Source of the DNA: Dipteris shenzhenensis
Taxonomy: Eukaryota > Polypodiophyta > Polypodiopsida > Gleicheniales
Reading direction: 5' to 3' (one strand)
DNA: 64,000 nt
NCBI GenBank assembly: GCA_047967505.1
Contig: CM106541.1
Shown: positions 45,521 through 57,088 of the stretch, one piece after another
Layout of the letters: each line of letters starts with the position of its first letter
Position numbering within the stretch: the first letter of the stretch is position 1
Position numbers and translations under genes: made by a program
The notes under the pieces: model-generated
Database searches by the model: none
What the model was told of the DNA's origin: nothing
What the model saw: the letters and a program-made list of their open reading frames with translations, nothing else

Positions 45521-46828
45521 AGATAGGACACTTTAGTAGCAAAAAAAGTCTCAAGACTCATCTCTAGCATTTAGCTTAAGTGATCTTACTCAAACTTTTT
45601 CACTTTGCTGCTCATATCTCGTGCTTGGTGTGCCTTTGTCTCTACATAAGCATCAATTTGTGCTTTATCAATTGTGTTTCTAGAAGAATGTATATGGTGT
45701 CTCGGTTATGCAAGATATAGGAAAATTTAGAGGATTTGGCATTGTCCTTCCTCCTTGGCTAAAAAACTTTGCTGGTAATCATCTTTCACTTCTTGCGATT
45801 GGCTTCCCAAGAAAAGCAAGGAAGCATGGAATCATTTATGTCTTTCCTTCCCAAATATGGCAAGGAAGCATGCTAGCTAGCATGCTTTACATCATTTTGT
45901 GTATTTGATAGAGGAAGACTTATGAACATCTGTTGAAGGCTGAAAAGTGCAATCAAGGAAAGGAAACCGAATGCCACATGAGATTAGATCCCCCCATGGG
46001 GAAACTAGAGGTGTCTAGCACACCTCTTGAAAACTATAGATGATGATATAAAATGAAAACTAAGGATAGGACAAACCCCATGTGGGCTTGATTGGGGCCT
46101 CATTGGGACTCCTAGCATGGATGGAACATGTCTAAAATCTATCACTAGCATTCTTGGCCCCTCCTTGTGGGATTAACACATGGGTGACATGAGGTGGGTT
46201 GCTAGATGCCATGATGATGGTGTCCTAGATGGGACATGTGCTTGTAAGACTTGCGTTTAAGCTCTTGCTTACCTACCTAAAATTCAAGGTTTCTCCCTCA
46301 GCATCTTTTGATTACATGTTCTTGTATAAAGATGTTTGATCGATGGTGTGTCTCATGAGTCTATAAAGATCTCCTGCTATTTGATCAATGGAGTGTCTCA
46401 TGAGCCTATAGCTGAGTTGGGTAACCTCATGCATGAAGAGTGTGGTGCATCTCTTGTTTGAGTAGTTGATGACTTTTCTCATGCCTACGTATTCGTGCGT
46501 GCAGAGTTAGTGGAACCTTCTTTGGATCTCATAATCTTTGGGGTATCTCAACAAGGCATGCTCCTCCACCTCATGTGTGTCATAGAGAGTGCAAAGTCTC
46601 AAATCTCTACAATGTCATGTGGCTACCAACTTGTATCTTGCTTTGAGTTGGAATTAATGGGATGAAAATTGCCCCATGGTAATTGTACTACATGGGAAAC
46701 ATGGATTTATACAAATCTTGAATTCATCCTACATGGCAATGGTGGATTTTATGCCTACTGGACCTAACCTTGCCCTTGCTGTTTTGAAAGGGGATCGGCC
46801 TTATTTGTATTGTTCGTTTCCTTGTTGG

Positions 46829-47063
46829 CACTGGTCACCCCTATGCTGCACCTCAACCTACAACAAAAGCACCATCAGATTCTGCACTAGTCATCATTTT
46901 TTATGAAGCTCTACCCCTATTGCACATCTATAGGCTATTGCCTTGACACTAGTTGCCCCTATGTTGCGCCTCATCCTACAACAAAAACACCACCAAATTC
47001 AACCGCAAGTCACCATTTTTGGTGTAACTCTACCCCTATTGTACATCTACAGGCTATTGCCTC
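46829..47063 (+). repeat. Diverged tandem duplication of about 117 bp
   Basis: Both units run from CACTGGTCACCCCTATG- or CACTAGTTGCCCCTATG-type starts to CATCTA(T/C)AGGCTATTGCCT. They share CCTACAACAAAA and CTCTACCCCTATTG blocks. The frames here translate the repeat and are not called as genes. Confidence 0.7.
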
Positions 47064-47979
47064 ATTTTATGGTGCATTCCCACTTCAAGAAGCACATTTT
47101 TGGCTCAATCATCATCAGCCATCTGGTCACCTACAAGAGGAGTCTGATATTGCTTCTATGCAGCCATATTTGGCTCAAAACTATCAGATATCAAGTCACC
47201 TATAGGAAGAAGGAGTGTACAATCACCATTTCTTTAATTATTTTGTGGCCGATTACTATTCGATTCAACACCAAAAATAGTCACTAATTTTGGGGACAGT
47301 TTATGTCTTGTTAGTCAACCAACATTTGGGGGATTTTCGTTTTGCTAATATTAGAGAAAATAATACCAAATTTGGCCACCTTCTATTGTTTGAAATTTTA
47401 AAACCTCTGTGCTCTCCAATTACAACTAATTCAACTCAATTTTGAGTTCTTTATCATCACTATCTGCTGTCCACAATTTGGGGTGACCAAATTTGACAAA
47501 GAACTATTGTGCATATCTAAATATGGATTATCTTTGACTAAGTTTTGACCCTTGTTGATTCTATAATCATTTTCTTTTGAGACTATATGTAGTCTTAGTC
47601 AACATCTTGGGGGAACTATGAGTGCAATTTTTGCTAGAGATATTTTAGGACTTGTATTTGATTTGCCCTATTTTTTTGGCATATTTTCCCCTTGCATATT
47701 GGGTAAATTTTTTTCCATTTGTATTCGGATTGCCCCTCCTACCTTAGGGATTTTATTTTAGATACATACACTTGAGAGTTGTATGGAAACACACTTTGCA
47801 CTCAAATTTGTGCATGAATATTTTTGGGAAGAGCTTCAGTGGAATTTTGGGATTTGTGCATTTTGTCTGCATTGCGATGGCAGGACATGATGCCTTTGAT
47901 ACCCATTGTGGCAGTACATGAAGAAGTGTGGGGTGTAGTGAGTGGTGTTGAGTTTAGGCCAGCTACTCCTTCCACTATC

Positions 47980-48310
47980 ACTACTACCTTAGGGTTAGGA
48001 TCTTCTATTGCAAGGAGGCTTGGGACACAATTGCCAGATTGAGTGTGCAATGAGTCACATGCTACCTTTATTAGAAGGCAATTGGAGAATCTTGAGATGC
48101 AAGAGGGAGACAACATGGATGAGTTCCTGAAAGAACTTAAGGAACAGTTAGCGAGTGTGGATGGGATTGTTGCAAATGCTTTCATTGGTTTCATGATATT
48201 GAATGCTATGTTGGATACATTTCAAGGTTTTGCCATGACTACGTGCATAATAATGTATGCATGCGGACACCTTCTATTTAGGGTACCTCTACTTTGTGAT
48301 ATTCATTAAA
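47980..48310 (+). pseudogene. Copia gag relic (UBN2-type)
   Basis: GAWDTIARL-like sequence in one frame is followed in another by ATFIRRQLENLEMQEGDNMD, EFLKELKEQLASVDGIVANA and FIGFMILNAMLDTFQGF. This is the standard middle of a copia gag. No knuckle or pol follows. Confidence 0.7.
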
Positions 48311-48973
48311 AAATAGAAGCACATGGTACTAATGCCCAACATAATCTTTTACGCTATGTGTTGTGTTTTTCCAAAAAGAACCATTTTAAGATTTTTAGGG
48401 ATACCCATAGGGTTTGAGGTGTTAATGAAGGTAGGTGTAGAGTGGTTATTGAACAAGTTTTAAGCCTGTTTTAAACTATATTCATATGTGGAGTGGTTTG
48501 CACACTTCCTTAATAAAAGGGTATTTCTACTTTATTATTCCCTATGCCCATCAATTAGTTACTTTATTTCTTGTTGGTATCCTTCAAAGACAAATCTAAA
48601 TAATTTATTCTTATATTGAGAACTTTCATAAGGGGGGATGATTGCCATAGTAGAGTCCCAAATGGAGGTGGGAATTTTGCATCCTGCCCAAAGAAGAAGT
48701 GGGTTAGAGGTTGTGGAAGTATTTAGTTTTGCACATATATTCATTGGCAAATTGGTGATAGGATCAAAATAAAGATGAAGAAAACATTGAGAAAAAATCT
48801 CAATATAGTAATCAAGCTAGAGATGCCAGAAATGGAAATACTACCTTGAGACGGCTTCTATAGCACACCCTTAAAAATGTGTTGGAAAAGAGTCTACACT
48901 TTGCAATGCAATGTTTTGGGATATTTTGAAGAAATATTTAAAGTGGAAACCAATCCATAGGAGAAGAGGGACA

Positions 48974-49148
48974 TGTGGGGTGTGAGTTCACAACGGAAGC
49001 GGAAAACAAGAGAGAGAGTGAGAGCCAGAGAGGAACACACAGATTTGTGGGTGTTGAACCACCCTTATCTTCTATGTTATTCATATATATATGTTTGAGT
49101 ATTGTGTACATCATTGAGGTTAAGGCACAGTGGCCTTTAATCCCCACA
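48974..49148 (-). repeat. Probable 3' LTR of the minus-strand copia element (175 bp)
   Basis: On the minus strand it begins TGTGGGGATTAAAGG right after AAGTGGGAGG and ends CACACCCCACA, giving 7-bp terminal inverted repeats TGTGGGG/CCCCACA. There is no second copy to confirm the boundaries. Confidence 0.55.
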
Positions 49149-49240
49149 ACCTCCCACTTAAAGAACAATGTGTCTTAAAGTGAGAAAAACTAGTGGACAT
49201 ACTATCCCATGCCCATCAAGACACGACAATACTCAAACCG

Positions 49241-49892
49241 CTAACTAGGTAGACTCTTCATCAACATATCTATAGGGTTATCATTTGTATGAACCTTGAC
49301 AAGCTCTATGCTCTTGTCCTCAAGTACCTCCCTGATGAAATGGTACTCGACCTCAATGTGTTTGGTCTTTGCATGAAAGAACGGATTCCGTGCTAGTTGA
49401 ATAGCACTCATGGAATCACTATGCAATGTTGATACACCTGTATGAATAGAACTCATGGAATCACTATGCAATGTCGGTACACCTGTCAGATGTCGGTACA
49501 CTTGTATGAATCCTCAAGTCTCCCACTAGCCAATCAAGCCATATAGCCTTCTTGCAACCCTTTGTGGCTGCAACATATTCGGCTTTTATGGTAGACTAAG
49601 CAACGCACTTCTGTGGACGAGACATCCATGACATTGCGCCACCTGCAAAGGTGAACACATAACCAAAAGTGGATCTCGTGCTATCCACATGCCCTCCATA
49701 GTCCAAATTTGTGTACCCAAGTACACACATCTCTCCTCTTCCAAAGCAGATGCACATCTCCTTGGTGCCCTTCATGTACCTCATGATGCACTTAACTGCC
49801 TCCCAATGCCTCTTTTTAGGATTAGTCATATACCATCTAGCAACTCCCACTGCAAATGAAATGTCTGGTCTAGTAGCTATCATAGCATACAT
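49241..49892 (-). pseudogene. Copia RNase H remnant
   Basis: The first frame holds MYAMIATRPDISFAVGVARW, RYMKGTKEMCICF, GYTNLDYGGHVDSTRSTFGY and SWMSRPQKCVA. After a break follow LHSDSMSAIQLARNPFFHAK and TKHIEVEYHFIREVL. A short internal duplication repeats the LHSDSMS segment. Confidence 0.85.
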
Positions 49893-50005
49893 AAGACTCC
49901 CAATCGTTTATGCATAAGGAACCTTGGCCATCATGGCCCTCTCCTCATCTGATTTGGGACTATCTTCATGACTTGGTTTCACATATGTAGGCAATGGAGT
50001 ACTTA

Positions 50006-50849
50006 CTACCTTTCCCCCTCCATATTGAAATGCTTCAATACTTTTGTAACATACTCCTTTTGTGAAAGCCAAAGGAGTTTCCTACTCTGATCACGCATGA
50101 TGCCCATAACAAGAATATGACTTGCAGGTCCCAAATACTTCATGTTAAAGGCCTCATGAAGCTTGACCTTTAATGCATCTAGCTCATAAGTGTTCTTGCT
50201 ATCCAATAGCATATCATCCACATAAAGTGCCAAGAGTATCATACTATTATCCTTAGCGCTTTTAGTATAGAGGCAATGATCAATTTCACTCCTTCTGAAA
50301 CCTTGGGTCCCTCTTGGGTCCGAATGAAAGCATCAAACTTTTGATACCATTCTCTAGGAGCCTTCTTAAGGCCACGTAGAGACTCTTTTTCAGCTTGCAA
50401 ACCAAATGTGCTTTACCCTTTTCTTCAAAGCCTTTCGGCTGTACCATGTAAATTTTCTCATGCAGATCCCCATGCAAGAAAGTTGTCTTGACATCCATCT
50501 GCATAAGCTACATATCCTCTACTACCACAAGTCCAAGTATGCATCTAAGTGTGGTCACCTTCACAACTAGAGAGAATATCTCATCAAAGTACACACCCTT
50601 CTCTTGCTTCAACCCTTTAGCAACCAAAGGGGCCATATACTTAGGCACATCATCACTTGTGACCTTCATCTTGTAGATCCATTTACATGGCAATGCTTTC
50701 TTTCCATGTGGCAAAGAAACCAATTCCCAAGTCTTATTTTTCATGAGTGAACTCATCTCTGATTGCATAGCATACTTCCACTTGCGCTGGTCCTCGTGCA
50801 TCATAGCCTCTTTATAGCAAGAAGGCTCCCTAGAATCAGTAAGCATCAC
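50006..50849 (-). pseudogene. Copia reverse transcriptase remnant
   Basis: It reads [60 protein letters not shown] and then LLALYVDDMLL with KEYVTKVLKHFNME. The YVDD active site is intact, but the frame breaks at about 50510 and 50285. Confidence 0.85.
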
Positions 50850-51277
50850 ATAGTCTGCCCCCAGAACAAACCTATCAGGCGGTCTAGACAGTTTAGTTCA
50901 TCTTCTCAAGGGCATTTTAACTTGTTGTCCTACTTGCATATCAACCACATTTGGCTCATCATTTCCACCAAAATAGATTATCCATCATCTGCCCCTATGG
51001 GAATACTTGGTGCACCATTTCCTGCACATTCGGTGCATGGACAACTTGATGTCTATATCAACATATGTGGGTGGATTCACATCTTAGAAAGTGATTTTCC
51101 TCATTTCCACATCCCTCATGGATGTCTTATGGATCTTCTTCTCATTGAAGACCACATCATGGCTTCGTATGATCTTCTTTGCTTTTGAATCCCAAAGATG
51201 ATAGCCCATCTCTCCACTTTCACCACATAACCCAGAATGATGCATTTCCTAGGCTTAGGATCTAGCTTCTTTCGAAT

Positions 51278-51928
51278 CTATTTTGACACATGTGCGTATG
51301 CCTCACACCCAAATATACACAAATGAGAGTAAGAGGTCTTCTTGCCACTCCATGCCTCTTTAGGAATACCACCATCCAAACTCTTACTAGGTGATCTATT
51401 GATCACATGCATTGCAGTCTTCAATTCCTCAGCCCAAAAACCACTAGAAAAGACTTGCATTGGAAAGCATACATTGCAACCTTTCCTGAATGGTGCGTTT
51501 CATCTTTTTTGCAATTGGATTTTGCTCTAGAGTAGGAGGGACGTGAGCTCCCTCTTGATCCCACATGTATCACAGAAATGTTGAAAGTCATGAGAGAGTA
51601 ACTCTCCACCATTGTTAGTCCGTAGGCATTTAAGCATTCTACTTGACTAATTTTCAACCAAAGCCAGCCATTTCTAAATACCTGGAACACATCGCTCTTT
51701 CGAGCCATAGCATACGTCCACACTTTCCTAGTTGCATCATCAATGAATGTCACATAGTATTCAGCCCCACCTAATGACCATGTAGGCATGGGACCACACA
51801 CGTTTGAATGCACCAAATCAAGCTTTTCAAGCTCTTTCTTTTCGCTTCTTTTATGGGTTGATTTAGTATGCTTCCCATAGAGACAATGCTCACAAAATTC
51901 AAAGTTAGAAAAAGTCAAATGTGGTACT
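51278..51928 (-). pseudogene. Copia integrase remnant (downstream part)
   Basis: Directly beside the insertion it reads FSNFEFCEHCLYGKHTKSTH (second half of the zinc finger) and ELEKLDLVHSNVCGPMPTWS. YYVTFIDDATRKVWTYAMA and, after a break, FWAEELKTAMHVINRSPSKS and SHLCIFGCEAYAHV follow. Confidence 0.85.
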
Positions 51929-52225
51929 TGTTGGTGAAACTAAAAGGAAAGCAAAGAATGGACACAAACTCAGAATACTTGCATTACTTGGTTGTAGAAT
52001 GAAGAAGAGTGAGGTCCTTAAGTAGGCACCTCATACATGCTCACTGACATCACTGATGACCTCAGAGCTCCACAATCATCTCTTCAATCTGCTCCTAGAT
52101 TCTCTCAATCATCCTATGTGGCTCTCCACCACCTAACTGTGCTTGTGGGCACCTAACTGTGCCTCTAGCACTCACACATAGAAACCAAGGTGTGCCTGAG
52201 GCATACACCTTGAGATATCCCATCA
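51929..52225 (-). repeat. 3' LTR of the TR-GAG element (297 bp)
   Basis: On the minus strand it begins TGATGGGATATCTC and ends AGTTTCACCAACA. The outer flank is the target duplication gtact (plus strand). Confidence 0.93.
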
Positions 52226-52600
52226 AACCCCCCCTCAAGGGAATGCCTCAGGCTATGTCAAGGATACATCTAGTCTCATAGTTTCTCATGCCATCTCATG
52301 GTGGTCAAGGATTAATCTATGGCTAGGTTCTCATGCTAGCAAGGGTTCCCTTGGGTGTAAGGTAAACAAAAGGGATACAAAAAGACCTTCCAATGGTTAT
52401 CTCCCCTGCATGTACATGCACACAATGTCTGCAGGAGGTACCATGGAGCAAAACATACACATGGCCTACATCATAAGGTGACCAGAGGTGTTTACAAAAC
52501 ACACAAAACACAATAGTTTATTTTCATTCATTTTAGAGGACTATCCAGGCTGAGTACCTTGACATAAAAAGAGAGATCTGGAGCATACATAGAGATGTGT

Positions 52601-53431
52601 TTAAAATGCATAATCTTCAAAGGATGCCTCATCTTGTGGAGGCTCATTAACTGTAAGTAGATTTGCATTTTCTGTCTTTGCTTTGGCTCTGCAAAACTTC
52701 TCATTATGGTTGTTCTTGCCACAGTGCTTGCATGGATTAATTTTGAAGCAGTCCTTTGAAAGGTGATTTGTCTTTCCACAGTGATTGCAAGGGGTATACT
52801 TGCCCTTCTGGACTTTTATAGCATAAGCAGTGTCATTGCCTTTCTTGAGCTCCATATGCCTTTCTTCTTCTTGGAGAGCAGAGATAATACCTTCAAGATT
52901 AGGATTAGGAAGATTTTTCAAAGTGCTAACAATGTGATCATAATCTTCAGGCATACTCTTAAGTAACACTGCCATAGCATCATCTGGAGTAATAGGAGAG
53001 TTGATAGAAGCTAATTGAGTCATAAGACTCCGCATATAGTTGACATGAGCTGCTAAAGTAGTACCACTAGCCATCTTCAATTCAAAGAAACAGCTTTTAA
53101 GTGATAGTTTAGAGATGTGAGAGCTAGCACCAAAAATCATGTCAAGCTTCTGCCAAGCTTCCAAAGGAGACTCCAAGTCAGAGATATGGTGAATATAATC
53201 ATCTCCTAAAGCAAGAGCAATGATACCATATGCTTTTTCTTCTCTAGCTGGATCCCTTGCCGGTCGTGTCGGAGTTGAGGATTCTCCAGCATTGGAGGCC
53301 GTAGAAGAAGCGGTAGGAGTAGGTTTGACAAGTCCCCATAAGTTCTCCCTCATCAATGCAAATTTCACCTTCATCTGCCATGTGTGGAAGCCCTTTCCAT
53401 TGAACTTCTCAAGATTAAATAGGGTAGCCAT
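52601..53431 (-). CDS. Intact copia-type gag (276 aa, two CCHC knuckles)
   Basis: I start at MATLFNLEKFNGKGFHTWQM (53431); the frame is open 40 codons further upstream, but that part does not look like gag. A Ser/Thr/Pro-rich insert (residues 38-62) and the UBN2 core follow (LESPLEAWQKLDMIFGASS, SLMTQLASINSPITPDDAMA, LKSMPEDYDHIVSTLKNLPN). Knuckle 1 is CNHCGKTNHLSKDC (215-228) and knuckle 2 is CKHCGKNNHNEKFC (234-247). The acidic end is SFEDYAF. It would package RNA into virus-like particles. No stop or frameshift is present, unlike every neighbouring element. Confidence 0.9.
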   Translation of the reverse strand: MATLFNLEKFNGKGFHTWQMKVKFALMRENLWGLVKPTPTASSTASNAGESSTPTRPARDPAREEKAYGIIALALGDDYIHHISDLESPLEAWQKLDMIFGASSHISKLSLKSCFFELKMASGTTLAAHVNYMRSLMTQLASINSPITPDDAMAVLLKSMPEDYDHIVSTLKNLPNPNLEGIISALQEEERHMELKKGNDTAYAIKVQKGKYTPCNHCGKTNHLSKDCFKINPCKHCGKNNHNEKFCRAKAKTENANLLTVNEPPQDEASFEDYAF

Positions 53432-53551
53432 GAGAGGGTCTAACCCAGATATTGGGCAGTTTCTATCTCTCTTACAAGGCAAAAATAACTGAAAGACTTC
53501 CAAAATATGAGCACTTGATGTAGCAAAGACTAGTGACCAATATTCAATCAA

Positions 53552-54276
53552 TGATGCTTCTTCTTACATGCTTCATAGAAGTGGGTGAAATAAATACTTT
53601 CCAATCAAAACCAGGTCTAGTAATTCAAAACAAAACTGAAGCCACAATTGTACTGAAGTTATTGAAAGCTTCAAAAAACCAGAAATGCTAGAGTAACATT
53701 TTATGTAGCATCATCTTCAAAAACTTGTCCAAAACTATCAAAACAGAAAAGCTGAATTTGGAGGGCTTGTAGCTCACTCTTCAAAGCAAAGGAAAAGGGG
53801 GTTTCTGAGGCAAAAGAGAGCTGGTATACCACAGAAGGTCCTCTGGGAAGTAGAGGCGAAAAAACGCGTCAGGTCGCCCTATCTTACCTCTTCAAAGTCG
53901 ACTGGTTTTTCTCTGATTTCTCCTTGAATATGCAGCCATTGCTGCTCAGATTTTAGCACAGGATAGCTCTAGGTATGGACTAACTCCCCCTGAAAGGAAT
54001 TAGAGAAAGATGAAGTGTGCTGGGAGAAAACGCAGAAGGAACAATCGACGACTTTCGTGCAATGGCGATGAAACGGGCGCGCCTTTCTTCAATTCCTCTC
54101 AGCCAGAAGTTTGCCCTTTTGAGATAGATCTCCAGCAGGAAGGACGTGGGAAATGGCTGAGAACCGGAGGAGAACAAGCTTAAGAAAAGTTTGGGAAGAA
54201 GAGGGAGAGATGGTGAAGAAGAAGATGAAGAAGAAGATGATGATGTGGCAGAAATGGGATCAAGGGGGATCAAATG
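53552..54276 (-). other. 5' leader of the TR-GAG element
   Basis: Sequence between PBS and gag, rich in TTC/CTT on the minus strand (the GAAGAAGATG run at 54216-54246 on the plus strand). No credible coding frame. Confidence 0.6.
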
Positions 54277-54288
54277 GCTCTGATACCA

Positions 54289-54585
54289 TGTTGGTGAAAC
54301 TGAAAGGAAAGCAAAGAATGGACACAAACTCAAAATACTTGCATTACTCGGTTGTAGAATGAAGAAGAGTGAGGTCCTTAAGTAGGCACCTCATACATGC
54401 TCACTGACATCACTGATGACCTCAGAGCTCCACAATCATCTCCTCAATCTACTCCTAGATTCTCTCAATCATCCTATGTGGCTCTCCACCACCTAACTGT
54501 GCTTGTGGACACCTAACTGTGCCTCTAGCACTCACACATAGAAACCAAGGTGTGCCTGAGGCATACACCTTGAGATATCCCATCA
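54289..54585 (-). repeat. 5' LTR of the TR-GAG element (297 bp)
   Basis: Same length and ends as the other LTR; the PBS follows immediately on the minus strand. About 98% identity by eye indicates a fairly recent insertion. Confidence 0.93.
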
Positions 54586-55386
54586 GTACTGTAACATAAC
54601 CCAAAAAGCATAAGAGTTTCATTCCATTTTGGCTCATATGGCCCAACCGGCAATGTCACAAATAAATACTTAGCTACTTGGTTATTGCAACAACATGATC
54701 AGACACCCTTGATACATGTAAGGGATACAGAGTCCCACACTTGGCACCCCTAGCTAAAAGCATATAGCCCTTTTGAATTTTCCAACTCCCAAAACCAAAG
54801 ATGGTTTGAAAACCAACATCATCTAATTGACCTGCTGAAATGAGACTCTTGGTTAGCTTAGGCACATGTCTCACATTTTTCAAAACAAAAGTGAACACAT
54901 TTGCAAAAGAAGACTTTATGTCACCTGCTCCCACTATGTCACATGCATAGTTATTTCCAAGATGCACACAACCTATCTTTCCATTGTCATAAGTGGAGAA
55001 CCATTCCCTACGGGGATTAACATGGAATGAAGCACCGGAATCCAAAATCCAATCCTGGGAATATGCATCACCTGAAGTGGTAAGCAACTTTGCAGGTAGA
55101 CTAGACATGAAAAGAATGTCATTGTCACTATCATCAGTGTAATTGCATTGATCTCCTCGATCTTCACTTTTCCTTTGTCCTCCCTTGGACTATCTTCCTT
55201 CTTATTTGCACCCCAATTTGCATTCTTTTCCTTATCCTTTTGCTCTCTTTTCAGCTTGTAGCAGTCTTTTTTCATGTGGCCCTTCTTATCATAATGGTAA
55301 CACTCAATGTTCCCTACCTTGGATTTGCTACAAGACTTCCCTCTTTCTTGGGAGTTCCCCTTGAACTGTGATCTACCCCTTTGCAC
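54586..55386 (-). pseudogene. Copia zinc knuckle, protease and pre-integrase (upstream part)
   Basis: CYHYDKKGHMKKDC is the CCHC knuckle. After a frameshift DWILDSGASFHVNPRREWFS is the protease active site (Asp-Ser-Gly), then KNVRHVPKLTKSLISAGQLD. GHMSQNGMKLL is the pre-integrase block, cut by the TR-GAG insertion at 54590 and resumed at 51928. Confidence 0.85.
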
Positions 55387-56030
55387 ATTTAAGGTTGCAT
55401 CCTACTTGTTGTCATCCATAGACTTTCGTCTAATCTCTTTACATCAAACTTCAATACTCCACCACGTGTAGACTTACTGACAACTATATGAAAGGTATCC
55501 CATGAGGATGGTAATGAACACAAGAGGAATATTGCCTTAGTCTCCACATCAAAATTCAGCTTCTGAGGCTGAAGCTAGCTAAAAATAATATTGAATCGAT
55601 TTAAGTGAGAAGCAATGGAGACCCCTTCCTTCATTTGCAACTCAAGCAACCTCTTCATGAGGTAAACTTTATTAGAGGTAATCCTTCTCATAAGTGGTAC
55701 ATAATTTCTTCCACAAATCTTTTGTAGTCTTCTCATTTATTACTATGAAATAAACTAACTCTACAAGATGAAATCTAATAGTAGACTTTGCTAATACATC
55801 CAACTCATTCTAATCATCCTCAGACATGGTTACAGGCTTAGCTACAATTCCTTCCAAGGGTTTAATCTGCTTCTTTTGAATAAGCACATCCCTTATATGT
55901 TCTTTCCACAGAGAAAAATTTGTCCCATCAAACTTTTTAATGCTGAAAAACTCCTTTTCAAACATGGAAGAGGATGCCATGATGCAAAGAAAGCAAGGAA
56001 GGATGCAGAGAGCAGCCACAGTGGAGCAAG
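55387..56030 (-). pseudogene. Copia gag remnant (5' part)
   Basis: The gag start MASSSMFEKEFFSIKKFDGT (about 55980) continues NFSLWKEHIRDVLIQKKQIK and stops at 55810. Fragments of the gag core continue in other frames to the knuckle. The open frame that extends upstream of this Met to 56208 is antisense to a Ty3 protease and is not part of the gag. Confidence 0.75.
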
Positions 56031-56039
56031 TTGCAGCAA

Positions 56040-56510
56040 CCACCGTGGGGGTGAATGTTGGGTAAAGTTTGTGCTCGAGCAAACCCATCTGGTCGTGAAG
56101 TTGGATGATGGCGGAGCTGTAGAACCCTTGGGAGTCCTCACCGGTATTAACATTAAAGTATTCGGATTCACATACCCCATCACATTCGTAGTCTTGAACT
56201 TCACCCAATAGAGTCGGGATATGAAGCCATCCTAAGTAGACCCTTCTTACAAATGTTCGAGCTCGTACATGACTGGCGTACTGATAACATCTATCTGTGG
56301 CATGAGGAACAAATCATGCGAGTGGACTTGCGCACCTACAAGGCCCACCCATTGTCAAGGCACCTTTTCACAGTGGAATCTGAGACAACCATCTGGACAA
56401 CATCCCTAAAGCTGTTCCAATACTGTGATGAGAGGGAAGAGGATGAAAAAGAATCTTATGAATTTTGGTATGCACCTCTTCCCGACCCGGAATTTCCTTA
56501 GAAGTGGATG
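56040..56510 (+). pseudogene. Ty3 protease remnant and spacer
   Basis: QTHLVVKLDDGGAVEPLGVL and NIKVFGFTYPITFVVLNFTQ are the second half of a retropepsin. HDWRTDNIYLWHEEQIMRVD and EFWYAPLPDPEFP lie in the protease-RT spacer. Stops at 56210 and 56500 break it. Confidence 0.65.
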
Positions 56511-57088
56511 CACATCCTGACCAGCATTGATATTCTGGAGAGAATAGGGTTCCAAATTACAACCCTCGAGCTCGAGAAATTGACCCTGGTGGATGCTTAA
56601 CATGCTCAAACCCTGCGAGGTGAGCAAAGGGATAGTAAGGGTCAAATCAGACCTCCACTAGCTAGCATACATTGGCCCCACTATCGCCTACCATGAGTTC
56701 TCTTCCAATCGGGGAGCCAAGGTGAGCAAGAAAACCTCCCCGTTGGCTCTATAAGTCCCTTTAGGTTCGAAACTCTTGTTATCCAAAAGCTTGGATAAGG
56801 CCAAGAGGACCACTCCTCTTGAAGAAATAGAAGAGGAAGGTGGAGAGAAGGACGATCTACAATAGGTACCAGCCCACTACAAAGGCCTACACAATCGAGG
56901 ATTGAAGATCTCATACCAACAGGCCAGAAGATCTCAGGAAGACAGGTGCTCACAAGGATATGACGACCCAGCCCTGGTCAAGGAGGTAAACTTGGCTCTG
57001 GAAGGGCATGACCCCAATCTGTATTCATCTCTGTATTCATCATCGATGATCTCTCCCCCAATGAGGAGAATGCTCTAATAGCTCTCCT

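Larger units (their letters stand above)
51929..54585 (-). mobile_element. Compact gag-only LTR retrotransposon (TR-GAG type)
   Basis: Two 297-bp LTRs (51929-52225 and 54289-54585) differ at about six positions and are flanked by gtact (51924-51928, 54586-54590). On the minus strand the PBS TGGTATCAGAGC (54277-54288) abuts the 5' LTR and a G-rich polypurine tract (about 52226-52238) abuts the 3' LTR. The only coding sequence is an intact gag with two zinc knuckles; protease, integrase and RT are wholly absent in 2657 bp. TR-GAG elements of this design are known from other plants and presumably borrow enzymes from related copia elements. Confidence 0.92.
48974..56030 (-). mobile_element. Decayed minus-strand Ty1/copia element, host of the TR-GAG insertion
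   Basis: Read on the minus strand: gag from about 55980, knuckle, protease, pre-integrase, integrase, RT, RNase H, polypurine tract and a 3' LTR at 48974-49148. The insertion 51929-54585 splits it. The 5' LTR and leader are missing; just upstream lies an oppositely oriented Ty3 relic. All coding parts carry frameshifts and stops. Confidence 0.85.

Noticed and set aside
43852-47063. CRISPR-like spaced repeats upstream of the gene
   Set aside because: The three repeat sets are two- or three-copy tandem duplications with diverged units and no uniform spacers, in a plant nuclear context.
46676-47287. Frames of 76-114 codons in the tandem duplication upstream
   Set aside because: Each frame merely crosses the 117-bp repeat; no domain or consistent coding frame is preserved between the two units.
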